DNA of 64,000 bases from Crocodylus rhombifer (lineage: Eukaryota; Chordata; Crocodylia; Crocodylidae), in contig JAVSML010025154.1 in NCBI GenBank assembly GCA_038503035.1, positions 558,001 to 622,000 on the forward strand. The letters are read 5' to 3'. Positions 1 through 12,370 of this stretch are shown piece after piece (position 1 is the stretch's first letter; each line of letters opens with the position of its first letter). Position numbers and translations under genes: made by a program. The notes beneath the pieces were generated by a model. The model saw only the letters and a program-made list of their open reading frames with translations, was not told the DNA's origin and searched no databases.

Positions 1-2843
1 TAATACAAAAAAGGAGACAGTGCAGTACATATTTACTGATTAATTGTCCAAAGAAAAAAAGCCCAGAGATATTTCATAATTTTTAACTTTTACTTTGTTC
101 CTGAAGGCAATAATAAACCCTTTGAAGAAAGCATCTGAAATCATTTCCATTACCATTGTTCCTTTCTATGGGAAAATCCTGCCTGCACTACAAACCCTGA
201 ATGGCCAGGCTGGTCATAAATGAACCCACAGGAGGCAGAAGGGAAGGAAACTGCCCCTTCTAAGGCATGGAGAAGCAGTGGAACCATTACACAGCAGCTG
301 AAGCTTGTGCTTGGAAATGACAAAGGTTCTCTGAACTCTTATCACATACCAAACACCAGTTCGAACTAGCACATTGATAAACAAGATTTTATTTCATTCA
401 TGGAAGTTACATTCTGATACACTTAAGATTAAGCGCTTTCTGGAATATAGAAGCTTTAATAGGATTGTCTGTACCTGGAAACAAAGTTAATTTTTTTCCA
501 CAGGCTTTTGTCAGGACTGTATTTTAAGTAAAATCACAATGGTAGTGAGTTCTTAGAGACTGCTATCTGTAGGAGGGTCATGTCCATCAGAATCTGCTAA
601 TTTTTTGACCATTATCTGAAATTCCAGTTCTTCAAACATATACCTTGTCCTCCAGAATATTTAACTAAGGGGACTGACAGACATTTGGGCTCCCACTCTA
701 ACTCACAGCACTTTACAAAAAGCACCATGAGTTAGAGTGCTCCCACCCAACCCAACAGATGTTTGCCTTTCAGGTCAAGGGTAGATCAAGCCTGCCTGCA
801 GGCGAGCAGAGAGCTGAAGAGCTGCCCCTTCTCCCCAGCCATGCCCCCACCCCCAGCTCTGAGGCGTTCAGCAGGGAGGGAGGGGGAAGCTAGCAGCAAT
901 GAGCTGCCTGGCCTGAGCTGGGGCAGGGGAAAGGGGGCATTCAGAGTTCTTTGGACCAACAGCTGAAATCTAAGTCTAATCAGACCTTCAGCTTTCTCAA
1001 TTAGATTAAAATGAATTTGACACACTTCACTGTGCAGGATCTTCCATGTCTTTATGTAAGATCAGGTTTTGCCATAGAATCCTTTGGCAAAATACTTCCC
1101 CATTCCCCAGCTCTACCTGTATCCAGCAGGCTGTGTGTCCAGTAGGAAACTTTTATTGCTAATTGCAGATTGGATATGATGCACACACACATGGCAGACC
1201 CGTTCCCCACATAAGCCCCACTGAAAAGACACAAAACCCTGCTAATGGACATCATGTTGCAGGAGTAAGGCCAAGGTCTGGGAAACACTTTTCATCATAT
1301 AAAACACTACCCTACTGGAGGCATTAATACTAGTAATTCTCTACATGCTACATTAATAAAAAATAAACCACTCACACTAATGATATGTTCATTCTATATA
1401 TTTTAATATTAATTAATGGCCAATTTAAAATTGAATCCCCCACAAACAGTTTGTTTCAGAAAAATTCAAAGAAATATAAGCTGAGGGAGCCCATAATGGT
1501 CACAAACAAACTTAATGTAATTTTTTTGTTGTTGTTAAACAAGGAAATCACAGGGTGCTGACTAATGGGAAATGCCAACTTTTAATGGTGACCACTGTGT
1601 TACAGAAATTTTCCATCTGGGCAAGTTTTTGACCAGCCTATTTAGGATTAAATGCTGAAATAATGTAACCACCATTTCACTTGGGAGACTATGTTATGGA
1701 CAGACACAATGGTGGTTTGTGGGGTAACTCCCAATGAAAGAAAACAGTTACATGCCTAACTGTAATATGTGTCTTTGAAAATCTCCCTTCATTTCCCAAC
1801 AGTAGTTGCTGAGGGGGAAGTTGTAGTGTCCTCAATTGAAAAAGCCACTTTCTGTGGCCCTATGCCATAAAACAGCTGGATCCACTTTAGTTAACTGGCC
1901 CCCAAGGCAGAAAAAGATCATTAACTTGCAAAAGTCTAAATTGACTTGATAGTGGCTTTTGAAAGGCAAACCATTAATAACTCCTACCTGTAACTTAAGT
2001 GGGTAATGACTTTGCTGATAGCTTGAAAACATTTTTATATAAAATAATTTCTATATATGGATTTTTAATGGCTTCGACTATAACTTTATTACAATTGGCG
2101 GTAACAGCTTAGGACATAAAAGTTCATGATTTGCTTATCTTGTTACACTAGGTTTCCTTAAAATAATGTGCAGACAAATAAATATATAGTACTCAACAGC
2201 TTTCCTTTGTTTAGCTTTTCCTTTCTTATTATTTCCACATTTTTATATGTGAACTTAAGTGAACTTTCTTAAAGTTCAAATACACGTGATGCATAACATT
2301 TTCAGAAATTGTCCAGGCATAGAAGAAAGTGGTCTCTATTCCCACTTCAGAGGTTGTCATTCTCTGCCAGTATTGCCCAGAGCATCAAGGCACTTTGTAC
2401 TCATTTCTAGAGTTTATGGAAAAATTGTGTCTTACTGGGGAGTTCAGCAATCCTGCATTAACTCTGATGCAGGGATGTCACTTAGAGTCAGAACAGAATC
2501 TTCCACTTGGCTCTGGTTTGATATCCTTATTCAAACAACACTGCCATTGACTCCCATTGAAAATTTTGTCTTAATAGGGACTTGAGAATTTGAGCTATTG
2601 TGCCAAATACAAATTGTCATTAATGGAATTGCCTCTGCTAAACCCTGAATTAGGCCCACTTAGTATGAAGATAGTCTACCTCAGGAGATTATAGCTATAA
2701 CTGGGCAAAAACAGTTTTCCCATCTTATGAAACTTATGAAGATTTTGAAATTTCTTCCCTTCCACACTGAGACAAACTGAAGACTTTTCAATGTTTCTCA
2801 AGGAAATGAAACACAACCCTTTTGAGAACACTCACTTGGAATG
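1..2843. other. AT-rich intronic DNA without recognisable genes
   Basis: No exon, RNA gene or classifiable transposon is evident. The only local structure is a small hairpin at 695-738 followed by a purine/pyrimidine-rich GC patch (780-960) that is open in both strands by composition only. Confidence 0.6.
695..738. repeat. Short perfect inverted repeat (hairpin)
   Basis: The 11-base arm actctaactca at 695-705 is answered by tgagttagagt at 728-738. Copies of gctcccac lie just outside the first arm and just after the second. This may be the end of an old, undefined repeat. Confidence 0.5.
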
Positions 2844-3510
2844 TAAGGGAGTGTGTAGCTGAAACAGGGGCCCTAAATTGGAGCACTGGGTTTTTATAAA
2901 CACTGCTTCAGTTTAAGGCAAAGTAAACCCCTGTGTCATGTACGTGCATGTCTTACCTGCCTCTCTGGGGGTGGGGAGGGGAGGACAAGCTGCTAGCAGG
3001 CAGAGTGGTCCCTGGGCTGTGGGAGGTGGGGCTGGTGCTTCCCTCTGTGACAGTGGCTGCCCCCCCAGGCAGCACCCATCCTCAGGTACCCAGCTCGGGT
3101 GGTCCTGAGAGGGCACTGCAGCTATGGAGGGAAGGACCAGGTCCCCACGCAGCTCATGTAGGCAGGCAGGCTCCAGGGGAAAAAAAAATAAAAAGATCAG
3201 GCTTGCTGCTTTTGTTTTTTTCTTTGGTGGAGCCTGCCTTCCTAGGCTGCTGCCGGGCTGCCTGCACAGTCCCTGAGCCGCACGGAACCCAGTGCTTTGC
3301 TCCATGGTTGTAGGGCAGGAAACTAAAACTCCTTGGAGGTATTTTAGTTTGCTGTACTTCAAAGTCACTTAAGGTACATTACGCCTCCGAATGTGGTACG
3401 GCAGCTGGAATTAATGCGCAATACACCGGTAACGCATGCAAACACCAACATCATTAAAGCAGTGCAAAAGCATTTAACCCACTTTAAAGTGTTGTTCACA
3501 CATACCCCTC
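2844..3510 (+). mobile_element. Non-autonomous DNA element, family A, copy 1
   Basis: The ends are imperfect inverted repeats: taagggagtgtgtagc on the left, and gaggggtatgtgtgaac read inward from the right. The same element occurs in the same orientation at 56580-57279, sharing the block around aagtaaacccc, a GC-rich core with a short A-run, and a distal part containing ggaattaatgc. There is no transposase frame; frames on both strands cover the GC-rich core. Target duplications could not be established, so the ends are approximate. Confidence 0.6.
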
Positions 3511-4959
3511 GTTTTGTCTATCTAAGACACCAGGGGTGTGTACAGGGGAAGTGGTCTGTGCATGTTTATGGTGCTGTAATTTAGAGCACTTTTTTAGCAC
3601 TATAAAGTTACAGCAATCTTAAACATGACAAAAGTGCAGTGTTGGTGGGGGGAGACTCTGATCCTCCCTGCATTTTTCAGGCTAGGAGGCAGAAATCCGA
3701 CCAGCATACAGAAGTTATTTAAAGCACTATAGGCTGCTAATGTTCTATAAAATACAGCATTTCAAATTTGATACCTTATTTAACAGGAGTTAATTTAAAG
3801 CACTGTACCCATTTTTTAAATGCTGTAAAGCCATGCACTTCTGTTAAGTCATGGCAATAAAACACTTTAAAAGATTTAAAAAAGCAACTTCTGTATACAG
3901 CCCAGAGTCTCAGGTCTGATTAGACAGCCTTTGCCACCACTGCAATTACTGGATATACTTTGAGCTCCTGTATTTCAGGTAAGGGCGTCCACCGCTATTA
4001 GCTATGCGGGGGTGGATTTCTTACGTAAACTTTCTCCCATTCTAACCAGATATTCCATTCTGAGTCTGAGACCCCCCTTTTCCAACCTTCCTTGAAATAG
4101 GTACATTCCTGGGGAAAGTCCTTATTTTCTAGTTTAAAAAACGAATAAAAAAATTTCTCATCAGCTCTAAGTAGTGTCTATATTCACACTGGCCAGGGAG
4201 GACAGATTTCAAATGACAAGATGCCACCTTCCAAAATGCAATGTGTATGCCACTGTAGAATCACAGTTTGACAAAATACTGCCTTAGTAGTAATTCCACT
4301 GAGGGCAAAGAGTTGCCTGGGTTTAACTGAGGACAGAATTTGGCCCCATGTTTCTTACTAGATAAGGTTCAGTGCTTCATATTCTTATCTAATTATTATT
4401 TAAAGAACTATAAATAAGGTGAATATGATTATAATAGGTGCAGCAACATGCAAACTAAAACTGTTATGTATGCTTTTTATCCTCTAAAAAAACCCACTGC
4501 TAAGTCATTATCTCACAAAACCACTTGATGAAAGTTGCTAAAACGATGACATGAAGCAGAAAATTCTAGGCAGATCAAGTCTTGATAGTGGAATGCTGCA
4601 GAAATGTCAACAAATTCTTAGAGAACAAACTTATCCATAGATAAACTGTCTTTTGATTTTGCATCCAGATCAGTTCAAAAGGACTCTGATTTATGAAAAA
4701 AACCTCATGTTTATTTTGATCAGTGCTATGAAACAGGTAAAATTCCAAATGTTGCCATATTTTGCCAACTAGTGAAACAAAATAATTTAGGAAAGTAACA
4801 TAAAACATAGTAATATCTGGATTTCATGAGCAGGGTTTTCTGGCTAACTGGAAATACAAAATCTTAACTGTCAGGATCTTGTGGGAAGAAGAGAAAAGTT
4901 GGATCCCTTGCAACTGCAATTATGCATTCTAAATAGGCCCTAACACTTTTGTAGTTCCT
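3511..4959. other. Intronic DNA, nothing recognised
   Basis: AT-rich sequence with scattered stops in all frames and no splice-bounded coding segment or repeat that I could assign. Confidence 0.5.
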
Positions 4960-5085
4960 CGTTTAAAGAGATTGTGAATTCAGTTTCATCATAACTGCCT
5001 GTATGAAGTAGGGAATTATTAGACAAGGAAATTGACGCAGGTAGGTTAAAAAGGTTTATCAGCTAGTCAGTCACAATTTCCATGC
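4960..5085 (-). mobile_element. Ancient MIR/CORE-SINE-like fragment
   Basis: The stretch from the cataactgcctgtatgaag motif through ggaaattgacgcaggtaggt to atcagctagtcagtcac follows, in order, the reverse complement of the MIR SINE body (the fall-in-balance, grayed-count block ending near cacacagctag). It is heavily diverged. A consensus alignment would be needed to fix the subfamily and ends. Confidence 0.5.
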
Positions 5086-7209
5086 AAAGTATTTTGTACA
5101 TGCTTCATGGGCAGAATAACTGTTTCTCTTATCTTGTAGGCTTTCTATTGTCATGGATTTTATCCTGTTTCTATTCAAGTCAATGGAAAAACTCCCATTT
5201 TTGCACAATAAACCCTAAAAAAATCCAATTAAAAGAAAAGCCTTCAATTACCATGTGATGATTACATCATTGCAAGACATACCTCAGACACACCATCAAG
5301 CTTTTGAAGTTACAGTCCATAATTCATTTTTAAGTTTTGCATAACTGAATACCAGTAAAATACGTATTTTCATACAAGATTCATAGATGTGGCTCAGACA
5401 TTGAAAAGTGGGCTCCAGAGCATTATTCTACATTGTTTCAGGCATGCATAAAGGGCATTATTTTAACAAAAACAACAGAAGAAAAGCTGTTACTGTAATC
5501 AGCCATGATTGAAGGCATTTCCTGTATTTTGCTATCAAAGTGGTTGTTTTTTTCCATTACATGCTAAATGAACTCTAGCAGGGTCAAGACACCAGAGAAA
5601 AATAGGACCAATAATAATATCCTCAGTCAAATAAACTTGACTACTTTACTCTCTTTCAGAAGTTTGATTCTGGATTTCTTTTTAGGTTATCTAATTCTAT
5701 TTGCTATGTCGCATACAAAGAAAATAAAATCCTTTTAAATCTATGATTGTCTCTAATACTATTTAGTGTTCCTAGTTTCCCCACAACCACCAAAAGCCAA
5801 CTCTAGTTTTGTGTGTTACAGAGCCAGCTCAGTACTTCATAAAATATCAAGATTTATTTGCAAATGACATAAACATAATGAAATAGAGAGATATGAAGTT
5901 ATGACCAGAATATTGGGTCGAACTCTGTTTTTAGTTTCAGTTCTGATTATTTTAATCGTGTTGCCCCGTTGTGGGTAAATTCAGACATATTAGCTGAAGA
6001 GAAGTCAATGTGGGTACTCTAGGGATGAATTTAGCCAATTGCTATATGATGTCACTTTGCTGTGCTTAAGTGCAGAATGTCTGGATAGTCTCTCGGTGCA
6101 TGGAAATAACTACAATTAGAATATATGCTTGCAAATGGACAACAAGTCTAAGCAACATAACTCAGAGTAACTTAGTTTACTCAATGCAACCTGCTTTATA
6201 AAAGACTCATAGCTAGGCAGAGGAAGGAGAGTAAATGATGACATAACTTTTGATATCTGCTTAATTAATGATAAACTCAATTACATTTTTAGTTACACCC
6301 CAAAAAAAGTACTGATCAGCCCTCACTCTAGCTGATCATGAAGCAAAGTTAATGTAGTGAAGCTTACATGCTCTTTTAAAGTATTGCTGTCATTTGCTTG
6401 TTTAGCTCTGTTGTTTAGCATTTTTGGACTTTGCTTCAGTATTTGTTTTAATTGAAAAAGAAAGGGGGAATGGCATAAAATGTTAAGGTTCCATCCACAT
6501 GCACTATACCTACTTCATTACATGTCTTTTCCCCTGTGTCACATTCACGTTCCTACTATAGAGTCAGTATAAAATGATATTTTCTTTCTCGACGGTAAAA
6601 ATCTGGTTTCTTTTTAGTTTTCAAATGATAGCCTTGCTGGCAGGGTAATATAAATTAAATTAGACCTGCTTAGACAGGGTCTAATCCCACATATATTGTG
6701 GGGCTTGGGGACACAGGAAAAAGCACACCATCTTCTCTTATTACCAGCTGTCCTGAAACTCCTGTGCTTTGGATTGCTAATCCTGCAACTGACTAGAGAA
6801 AAATCAGAGAGTGATAATAAGAAAACTGAGAACCAACCTATCATCTAGCCATGAAGTATCTGGTGTCTGTCCTGGTGCTCAGCTAAATGTGGCTCCACAC
6901 AGAGATTATCTGCTTCAGGCCCTGACAGACACTATACTTAAGACATGATTAATTGGCTAATCACATCTCAAGGGGTGACCCAGGCACATGTTCATTCAAT
7001 TAATGGAGTGATAAAATGAGAAATAAGCCACTAAGCTATTACACAAAAATATGTGCAATAACTTTGTAGCTGGTTCTTATCACAACTTTGACTGAATGTG
7101 TGGCCAGTGCTCCCAGCTGCTGGAACATATGGGAGCCTCTGAAGACTCCCATATGCTCCAGAGTTTGGGAGGTCCCAAATGGGATCAGGCTCCTCCTGCA
7201 CCAGCCACA
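5086..7209. other. Intronic DNA, nothing recognised
   Basis: AT-rich sequence with no supported gene, RNA or transposon. Confidence 0.5.
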
Positions 7210-7325
7210 TGGTGCAATGGGATCTGATGTGGGATGCCCACAATCACACTTACTGCTATGCCATGCCACAGGTGCATGGCAGGAAGCACGATCGTGGGAT
7301 TCCACATCAAATCTCATTGTACCTT
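7210..7325. repeat. Imperfect inverted repeat of about 34-bp arms
   Basis: The arm at about 7213-7246 (gtgcaatgggatctgatgtg and onward) pairs with about 7289-7322 (the strand reading cacatcaaatctcattgtac). A smaller palindrome, catatgggag/ctcccatatg, lies just upstream at 7126-7157. The pair is probably the arms of a decayed fold-back element. No target duplication was found. Confidence 0.5.
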
Positions 7326-8359
7326 TACATTAACATCTGTCAGTGACTACAGTTATCCATTACTTAAAACCAATCCTATTGACAGGCCACTTCTACTCTT
7401 ATTAAAACCTAAGCTTTTATTCACATTTCGTCTAAAAAACACAAACCAAAACAAGCAACCAAAAACACAGAAAAAACAAACAAACAAGCCTTCATATTCT
7501 ACAGCATTCTTCTTTTGAATCCTTTCGAGCAAAAGGCTGTTTGGCAAAAATCCTGAGACTCATGCTAAGGCACATCCAGGGTAGCCACACTATCAAGTCC
7601 CATATTCAAGGTAAACATTTTTTTTGCTGTTCAGGGGGTCAGATCCTGAAGATACCTAAATAATGAAATTCACAGTGAATCACAGGACACTTAGACCTCA
7701 AGCTTTCTACACATTCATCCTCTTCTCATAACCTGCTTGTTTTCTTGACTCACATTCAGGAAAACAAATATTTCACTCTTATGTTCTTTAAAGATTATAT
7801 ATCACAATACAAGCAAAGGAATAAATTAAGCACAACACATTTTAGCAGAACAAAGTATGAAACAAGTTGAGAGCAAATATAACTTGCAAACCACACCCCT
7901 CTCTTTAAAGCCTACTTGGTACTGTAACAGGAGCAGAGAGAACAGTTAAACTTTAACAGGACTAGTGTAAGAAAAAGTAGAATAGTTAATTGTTTTGCTT
8001 ACTTCTATAATAAGGAAGCCCAAACAGTAGGGCAGGAATAGCCTTAGAAAGTAATTTAAGTTCTTCCATCCAGGTCTTGCCATCATTATAGTGTGAGTAG
8101 AATGGAAATAGTTCCTGAGGGCCAATTTATGAATCTCTGCTTCCATTGATATCTAATTACCCAGCATAGCTCTGTTGGTTTTTATTAAACTGCTTGGGAA
8201 AGCAAGTACTTACCACAGTTAGGAAAGACCCCAAAAATGCTTATGTACAGATGCACACACTTCCCCCACCATTTTTACTGCATTGATAATGCAGCCGCCA
8301 CTCTGCACTCTATTAGGAATGGGCTGAAATGCTATAATCAGATTTCACCTCTCAACAGT
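7326..8359. other. Intronic DNA, nothing recognised
   Basis: Contains an A/C-rich low-complexity patch around 7438-7490; otherwise unremarkable. Confidence 0.45.
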
Positions 8360-8520
8360 GGGTGCATTTACATGTGCAATTAATGCTATTTGGCTTTACT
8401 GCACAATACATTTACAGTAGCGTAATTTAATGAGCAGTAAGTGCCTGCACATATATACGATACTTTACTGCACAGTAGATTAGTTTACTGCACAGTAAAG
8501 TATCTCATGTAGACACAGCC
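8360..8520. mobile_element. Short MITE with 3-bp target duplication AGT (family B, copy 1)
   Basis: The left end reads gggtgcatttacatgtgc and the right end, read inward, ggctgtgtctacatgag. The element is flanked by agt at 8357-8359 and agt at 8521-8523. The interior is rich in ttactgcacagta motifs. It is one of five related copies in this window; the 3-bp duplication and GGG ends fit a PIF/Harbinger-type MITE, similar in style to the crocodilian Chompy elements (family assignment inferred). Confidence 0.8.
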
Positions 8521-9462
8521 AGTTTGTAAGTGCAGAGAACCTGGGTTTTGATTTAGCCTACCTCTAGTTTCGATCATGTCCTTTAGCTCTCCTAATCTTA
8601 TATAATCTTTTGAAGAAAGTTTCCAAGAAAATGATTTGTTCAGCAACTTGATTAAATAAAAAGGCTTAAGACAGGAAACAGAAGGTAGGTACATAAGTCA
8701 TAAATGTGCCAGCATTACCTACCCATTCCTGTGCCTTTTTTAATACCAAAGTTAAGGTTCTTTGCAATTCAGTGACACAGACTGGGTAAGAGACCCAGGC
8801 TGGCTTCAGGTTCTTATATATTTCTTTTTATAAAAGAAACAAATATATAAAAAACCCTCCCCACCATGTTCCTAGAGGTATTACCGGTATGAAATAAGCA
8901 GAGCTCCTCACTTCAAGCGGTTTTTTAAAAGCTCTGTATCATGTTTCCACTGAGAAAAATATTTTTAAAATCAGAAGTAAGAATTTCACAGTAAACTTTG
9001 CTACAGGACCAGAATTTTTTAAGCTTCCCCTGCTCTTTTTGGGTCTTTTTATGGAAAACCTTTCCACAGACTAATACATATGATATTACATGCAAATGGA
9101 TTAACTCATATATATAGCATAAATAAAATGACATAACTCATCCAGGATGCTGTTTCCTAATAAAATGTTTACTTATATGGAATCGCTGAAGCAAAGGTTT
9201 TAATATTTTTCTTACCGTTCCAATTCCAGCAGCATAGCTCACATGCCTAAGCTTGTTTTTACACAAACACGTGATCTAAACTTGGGAAAAAATACGCATG
9301 TTTTAAAACTGAATATCTTTTCTAGCCAGAGAGAAAAGTGTTACAGAATTTAAAAAGGCAGAGAACAGTGGTATGTAACAGATATTCAGCAGGGTATGCA
9401 GAAAGTTTTTCTAAACATAAAATTTAAACAAATAATGAAATCTTTTCTATGTAAATTTTTAA
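8521..9462. other. Intronic DNA, nothing recognised
   Basis: AT-rich, no supported feature. Confidence 0.45.
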
Positions 9463-10880
9463 CCATAGAATTATAGGAAATTAGAGCTGGAAGGGACTGC
9501 AAAGTCATCTAGTCTACCCCCTGCTCAAGTTGGGATCATCCCTGACTAAACCATTCCAGCCAAGTATCTAACTAACCTGCTCTTGAAAATTTCCAGGGAA
9601 AGTTAGCCAGAAAACCCTACTCATAAAATCCATAATTTTTCTAGGTAGCCTGTTCCAGTGCTTGAACAATGCTTGACCACCCTAAGAGTTAGAAAGTTCC
9701 TCCTAATTTCCAACCTAAATTTCCCCTACTGCAGCTTGAAGCCATTGTTCTTACTCCTACTCCCTATGGCGACAGAGAATAGTCTATCTCCATCCACTCT
9801 ATAATCACCCTTCACCTATTTGAAGTCTGTTATCAAATCCCTCCTCAGTCTTCTCTTCTCCAGATAAATAACCCTAGCTCTTTCAGCGGAAGTCATGCTT
9901 CCCGGGCTTCTAATCATTATTGTCACTGTCTACTGAACTCTTTCTAGTCTGTTCCCATTCTGTTTGAAGGATGGGGCCAACTGGACAAAGTATTCCAGGT
10001 GAGGCCTGGACAGTGCTGAATAAAGCAGAACAAACACTTCTCTTGATTTGGAAGTGACACTCCTGTCAATATGCTGTTGGCTTTGTTTTTCAACAAGAGC
10101 ACACTGTTGGCTCATATTCAGCTTATGGTCTACAATAACCCCTAGGTCCTTCTTTTCAGTACTGCACCCTAGCCAATTGTTTCCCTGGCTGTGCACACAA
10201 CTATTTTGTCCCAAGTATAGGACTTTGCCCATGTTGAATTTAATCTGGTTGATTTTGGATCATTTTTCCAGTCTATCCAGGTAATTTTGGCTCCAACCAT
10301 TGCCTTCCAGGGTATCTGTAACTTCACCAGACTTGGTGTCATCCACAAATTTGCTAAGTATGCACTTACTTGCATCCTCCAAGTCATTAATGAAGATGTT
10401 AAATAATGCTAGAAGCAGGACAGACTTCTGGGGAACCCTGCTTAATACCTACTTCTAATTAGACATTGAGCCACTGATGAGTTCTCACTTAGCAGTTATG
10501 TATCCACTTTACTTTACTTTCATCTAGTCTGCATCTCCTAGCTTGCTAATAAGAATGTTAGGGAGATAGTGTCAAAAGCCTTGCTAAAGTCAAAGTATAC
10601 TACACCCAGTGCTCTCCTCCATCCAGAACCTGTCACCTAATTGTAGAAGGAAATCGGGTTGGTCAGACATGATTTGCTCTTGCTGAATGTATGCTAGCTG
10701 TTCCCAATAACCATGTTGTCCTCTACATGTTCACCATAGATTCCTTGAGGACCTGCTCCATGATCTTTCCAGATACTGAGGTCAGACTGACTGGTTCATA
10801 ATTCTCCAGATCCTCCTTATTCCCTTTCTTAAAGATGAGCACTACATTTGTCCTTTTCTGATCATCATGAAAGCTGAAGT
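9463..10880 (-). mobile_element. CR1 LINE, old subfamily, 3' half (RT to 3' end)
   Basis: Read on the minus strand, this is the C-terminal half of a CR1 reverse-transcriptase ORF and its 3' tail. The conserved CR1 block is visible at 9930-10232 as KKDLGVIVDHKLNMSQQC, then YSALSRPHLEYF and NRLERVQ. The RT start lies near 10800-10880. The CR1 3' end (aattagagctggaagggac, followed by the ccccctgctc block) is at about 9463-9525. Several stops and frameshifts make it inactive. It ends close to the start of an unrelated LINE on the plus strand. Confidence 0.85.
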
Positions 10881-10899
10881 TCTTCATTCCCTATCCTCC

Positions 10900-12370
10900 C
10901 CTTCCTGACACTCTACGGAAAAGAATAGGATTCTATAGAAGAGACAGTCAAAAGCTCTATCTATACAACCATTTCCTCTTAAATGGCATAAGCGATTTCC
11001 AAATGGGAGTGACCTTGGCAAAATTAAGAAGAACCTTCATCATTTAGCTAGAATGATGTTCCCTGGATTACAGTCTCTAGGTGAAAGACTCTATCCTGAA
11101 AGTCAATGAGGTTTTTGCCCAGGACTCTCGACCATTGATATGATGTTTTCAGTCAAGCAACTGCAAGAGAAGTGTAAAAAAAAACAAATACCATTACACA
11201 CAGCCTTCAAATCTAACAAAGGCCCTTGATACTGTCAACAGACAGGGCCGTGTTACTATTCTGAAGAAGCTGGGTTGTCCCCCTGAACTGTTGAACATGA
11301 TTTACTCACTACATCAAGGTATGAAGGCAACTGTAGCATATGAAAACGAGGAATCAAATGCCTTTGACATCAACAACAGCATGAAACGGGTGTGTGTCAG
11401 CCTCTGTGCTCTTTAACATCTATTTTTCATTCCTGTTTCTGCATGCATTCAAGGAAAGCAGTGAAGGCATTTGTCTTCTAGCTAGACTATATGGGGGACT
11501 GTTTAACTTTGCAAGTTTAGAGTGAAAAAGAAGGTGAAAGAACTGGTTCTGAGAGATTTCCTGTTTGTGGATAATGACGTCTTGGTCTCTTCTCTGCAAA
11601 ATCTCTTGGGCACACTTTCTGTGTCATGAAGAGCTTCAGGTTGACAATTAGTCTCAAGAAGACTGTGATCATGTACCAAGGAGTGGAAGAACCAGTGCCT
11701 AGCATCATTCTGGAAGGTAAATCCCTTGGGATCATTAACAGTGTTTGCTACTTGGGTTCTATGATCAGCAGGAATCTTGACCTTCAGACTGAATAGAAGC
11801 TAAGAATCAGCAGAAATCTAACAGAATCAGAAAAGCAGCTAAGAATTTTAGGCCATTACAGAAATGTGCATGGAATAACAACAAGCTATCAACTAAGATG
11901 AAGATGCGAATGTATGAGACCCGTGCGCTGTCATCCCTGCTTTCTGGTTCAAAACGTAGACTACATATGCTAGGCACATCAGAAGACTGAACAGCTTCCT
12001 CATAACATAGAGGTGCTAGAGCAGGCAGGGCTGACACACTTAGAAGCCACTATCAAGAAGAGGAGGTTGTGATGGATCAGCCAGGTCAGCAGAATGGAAG
12101 GAGACCGTATCCTCAAAAATATTTTGTACAGCGAGATTCAAGACAGATTTAGAAAGTGGGGTTGCCCTCTATGGCAGTACCACGATGTGTGCAAAAATGA
12201 TATGAAGTTATTCAACATTCAGTATGGGAGGAGTGTGCAGAATGTCATTCAATCTGGAGGGAACATCTGGCACTGGGTCCAGCTCAACATGAAGTGGTGT
12301 TGATCCAGAGGATGGAAGGAAAGCAAGAAAGAAGAAAACAGTGTGCTGTAAACATCGACTTCAACTCAGA
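10900..12370 (+). mobile_element. Decayed non-CR1 LINE (RT plus C-terminal region)
   Basis: The plus strand encodes, across frameshifts, a retrotransposon polymerase distinct from CR1. GERLYPESQ and then STIDMMFSVKQLQEKC appear near 11080-11190, the FDTVNR-type motif near 11225, and GCPPELLNMIYSLHQGMKAT near 11275-11330. The YADD equivalent is degraded to FVDND (11560-11580). These are followed by SLKKTVIMYQGVEEP (11650-11695) and YLGSMISRNLD (11750-11785). The C-terminal part reads RRLWWISQVSRMEGDRILKN and then FRKWGCPLWQYHDVCKNDMK near 12060-12210. The order matches the LINE polymerases with a GVKQGCV motif that are widespread in animal genomes. I do not assign the clade. It is a pseudogene with many stops. 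Confidence 0.8.
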
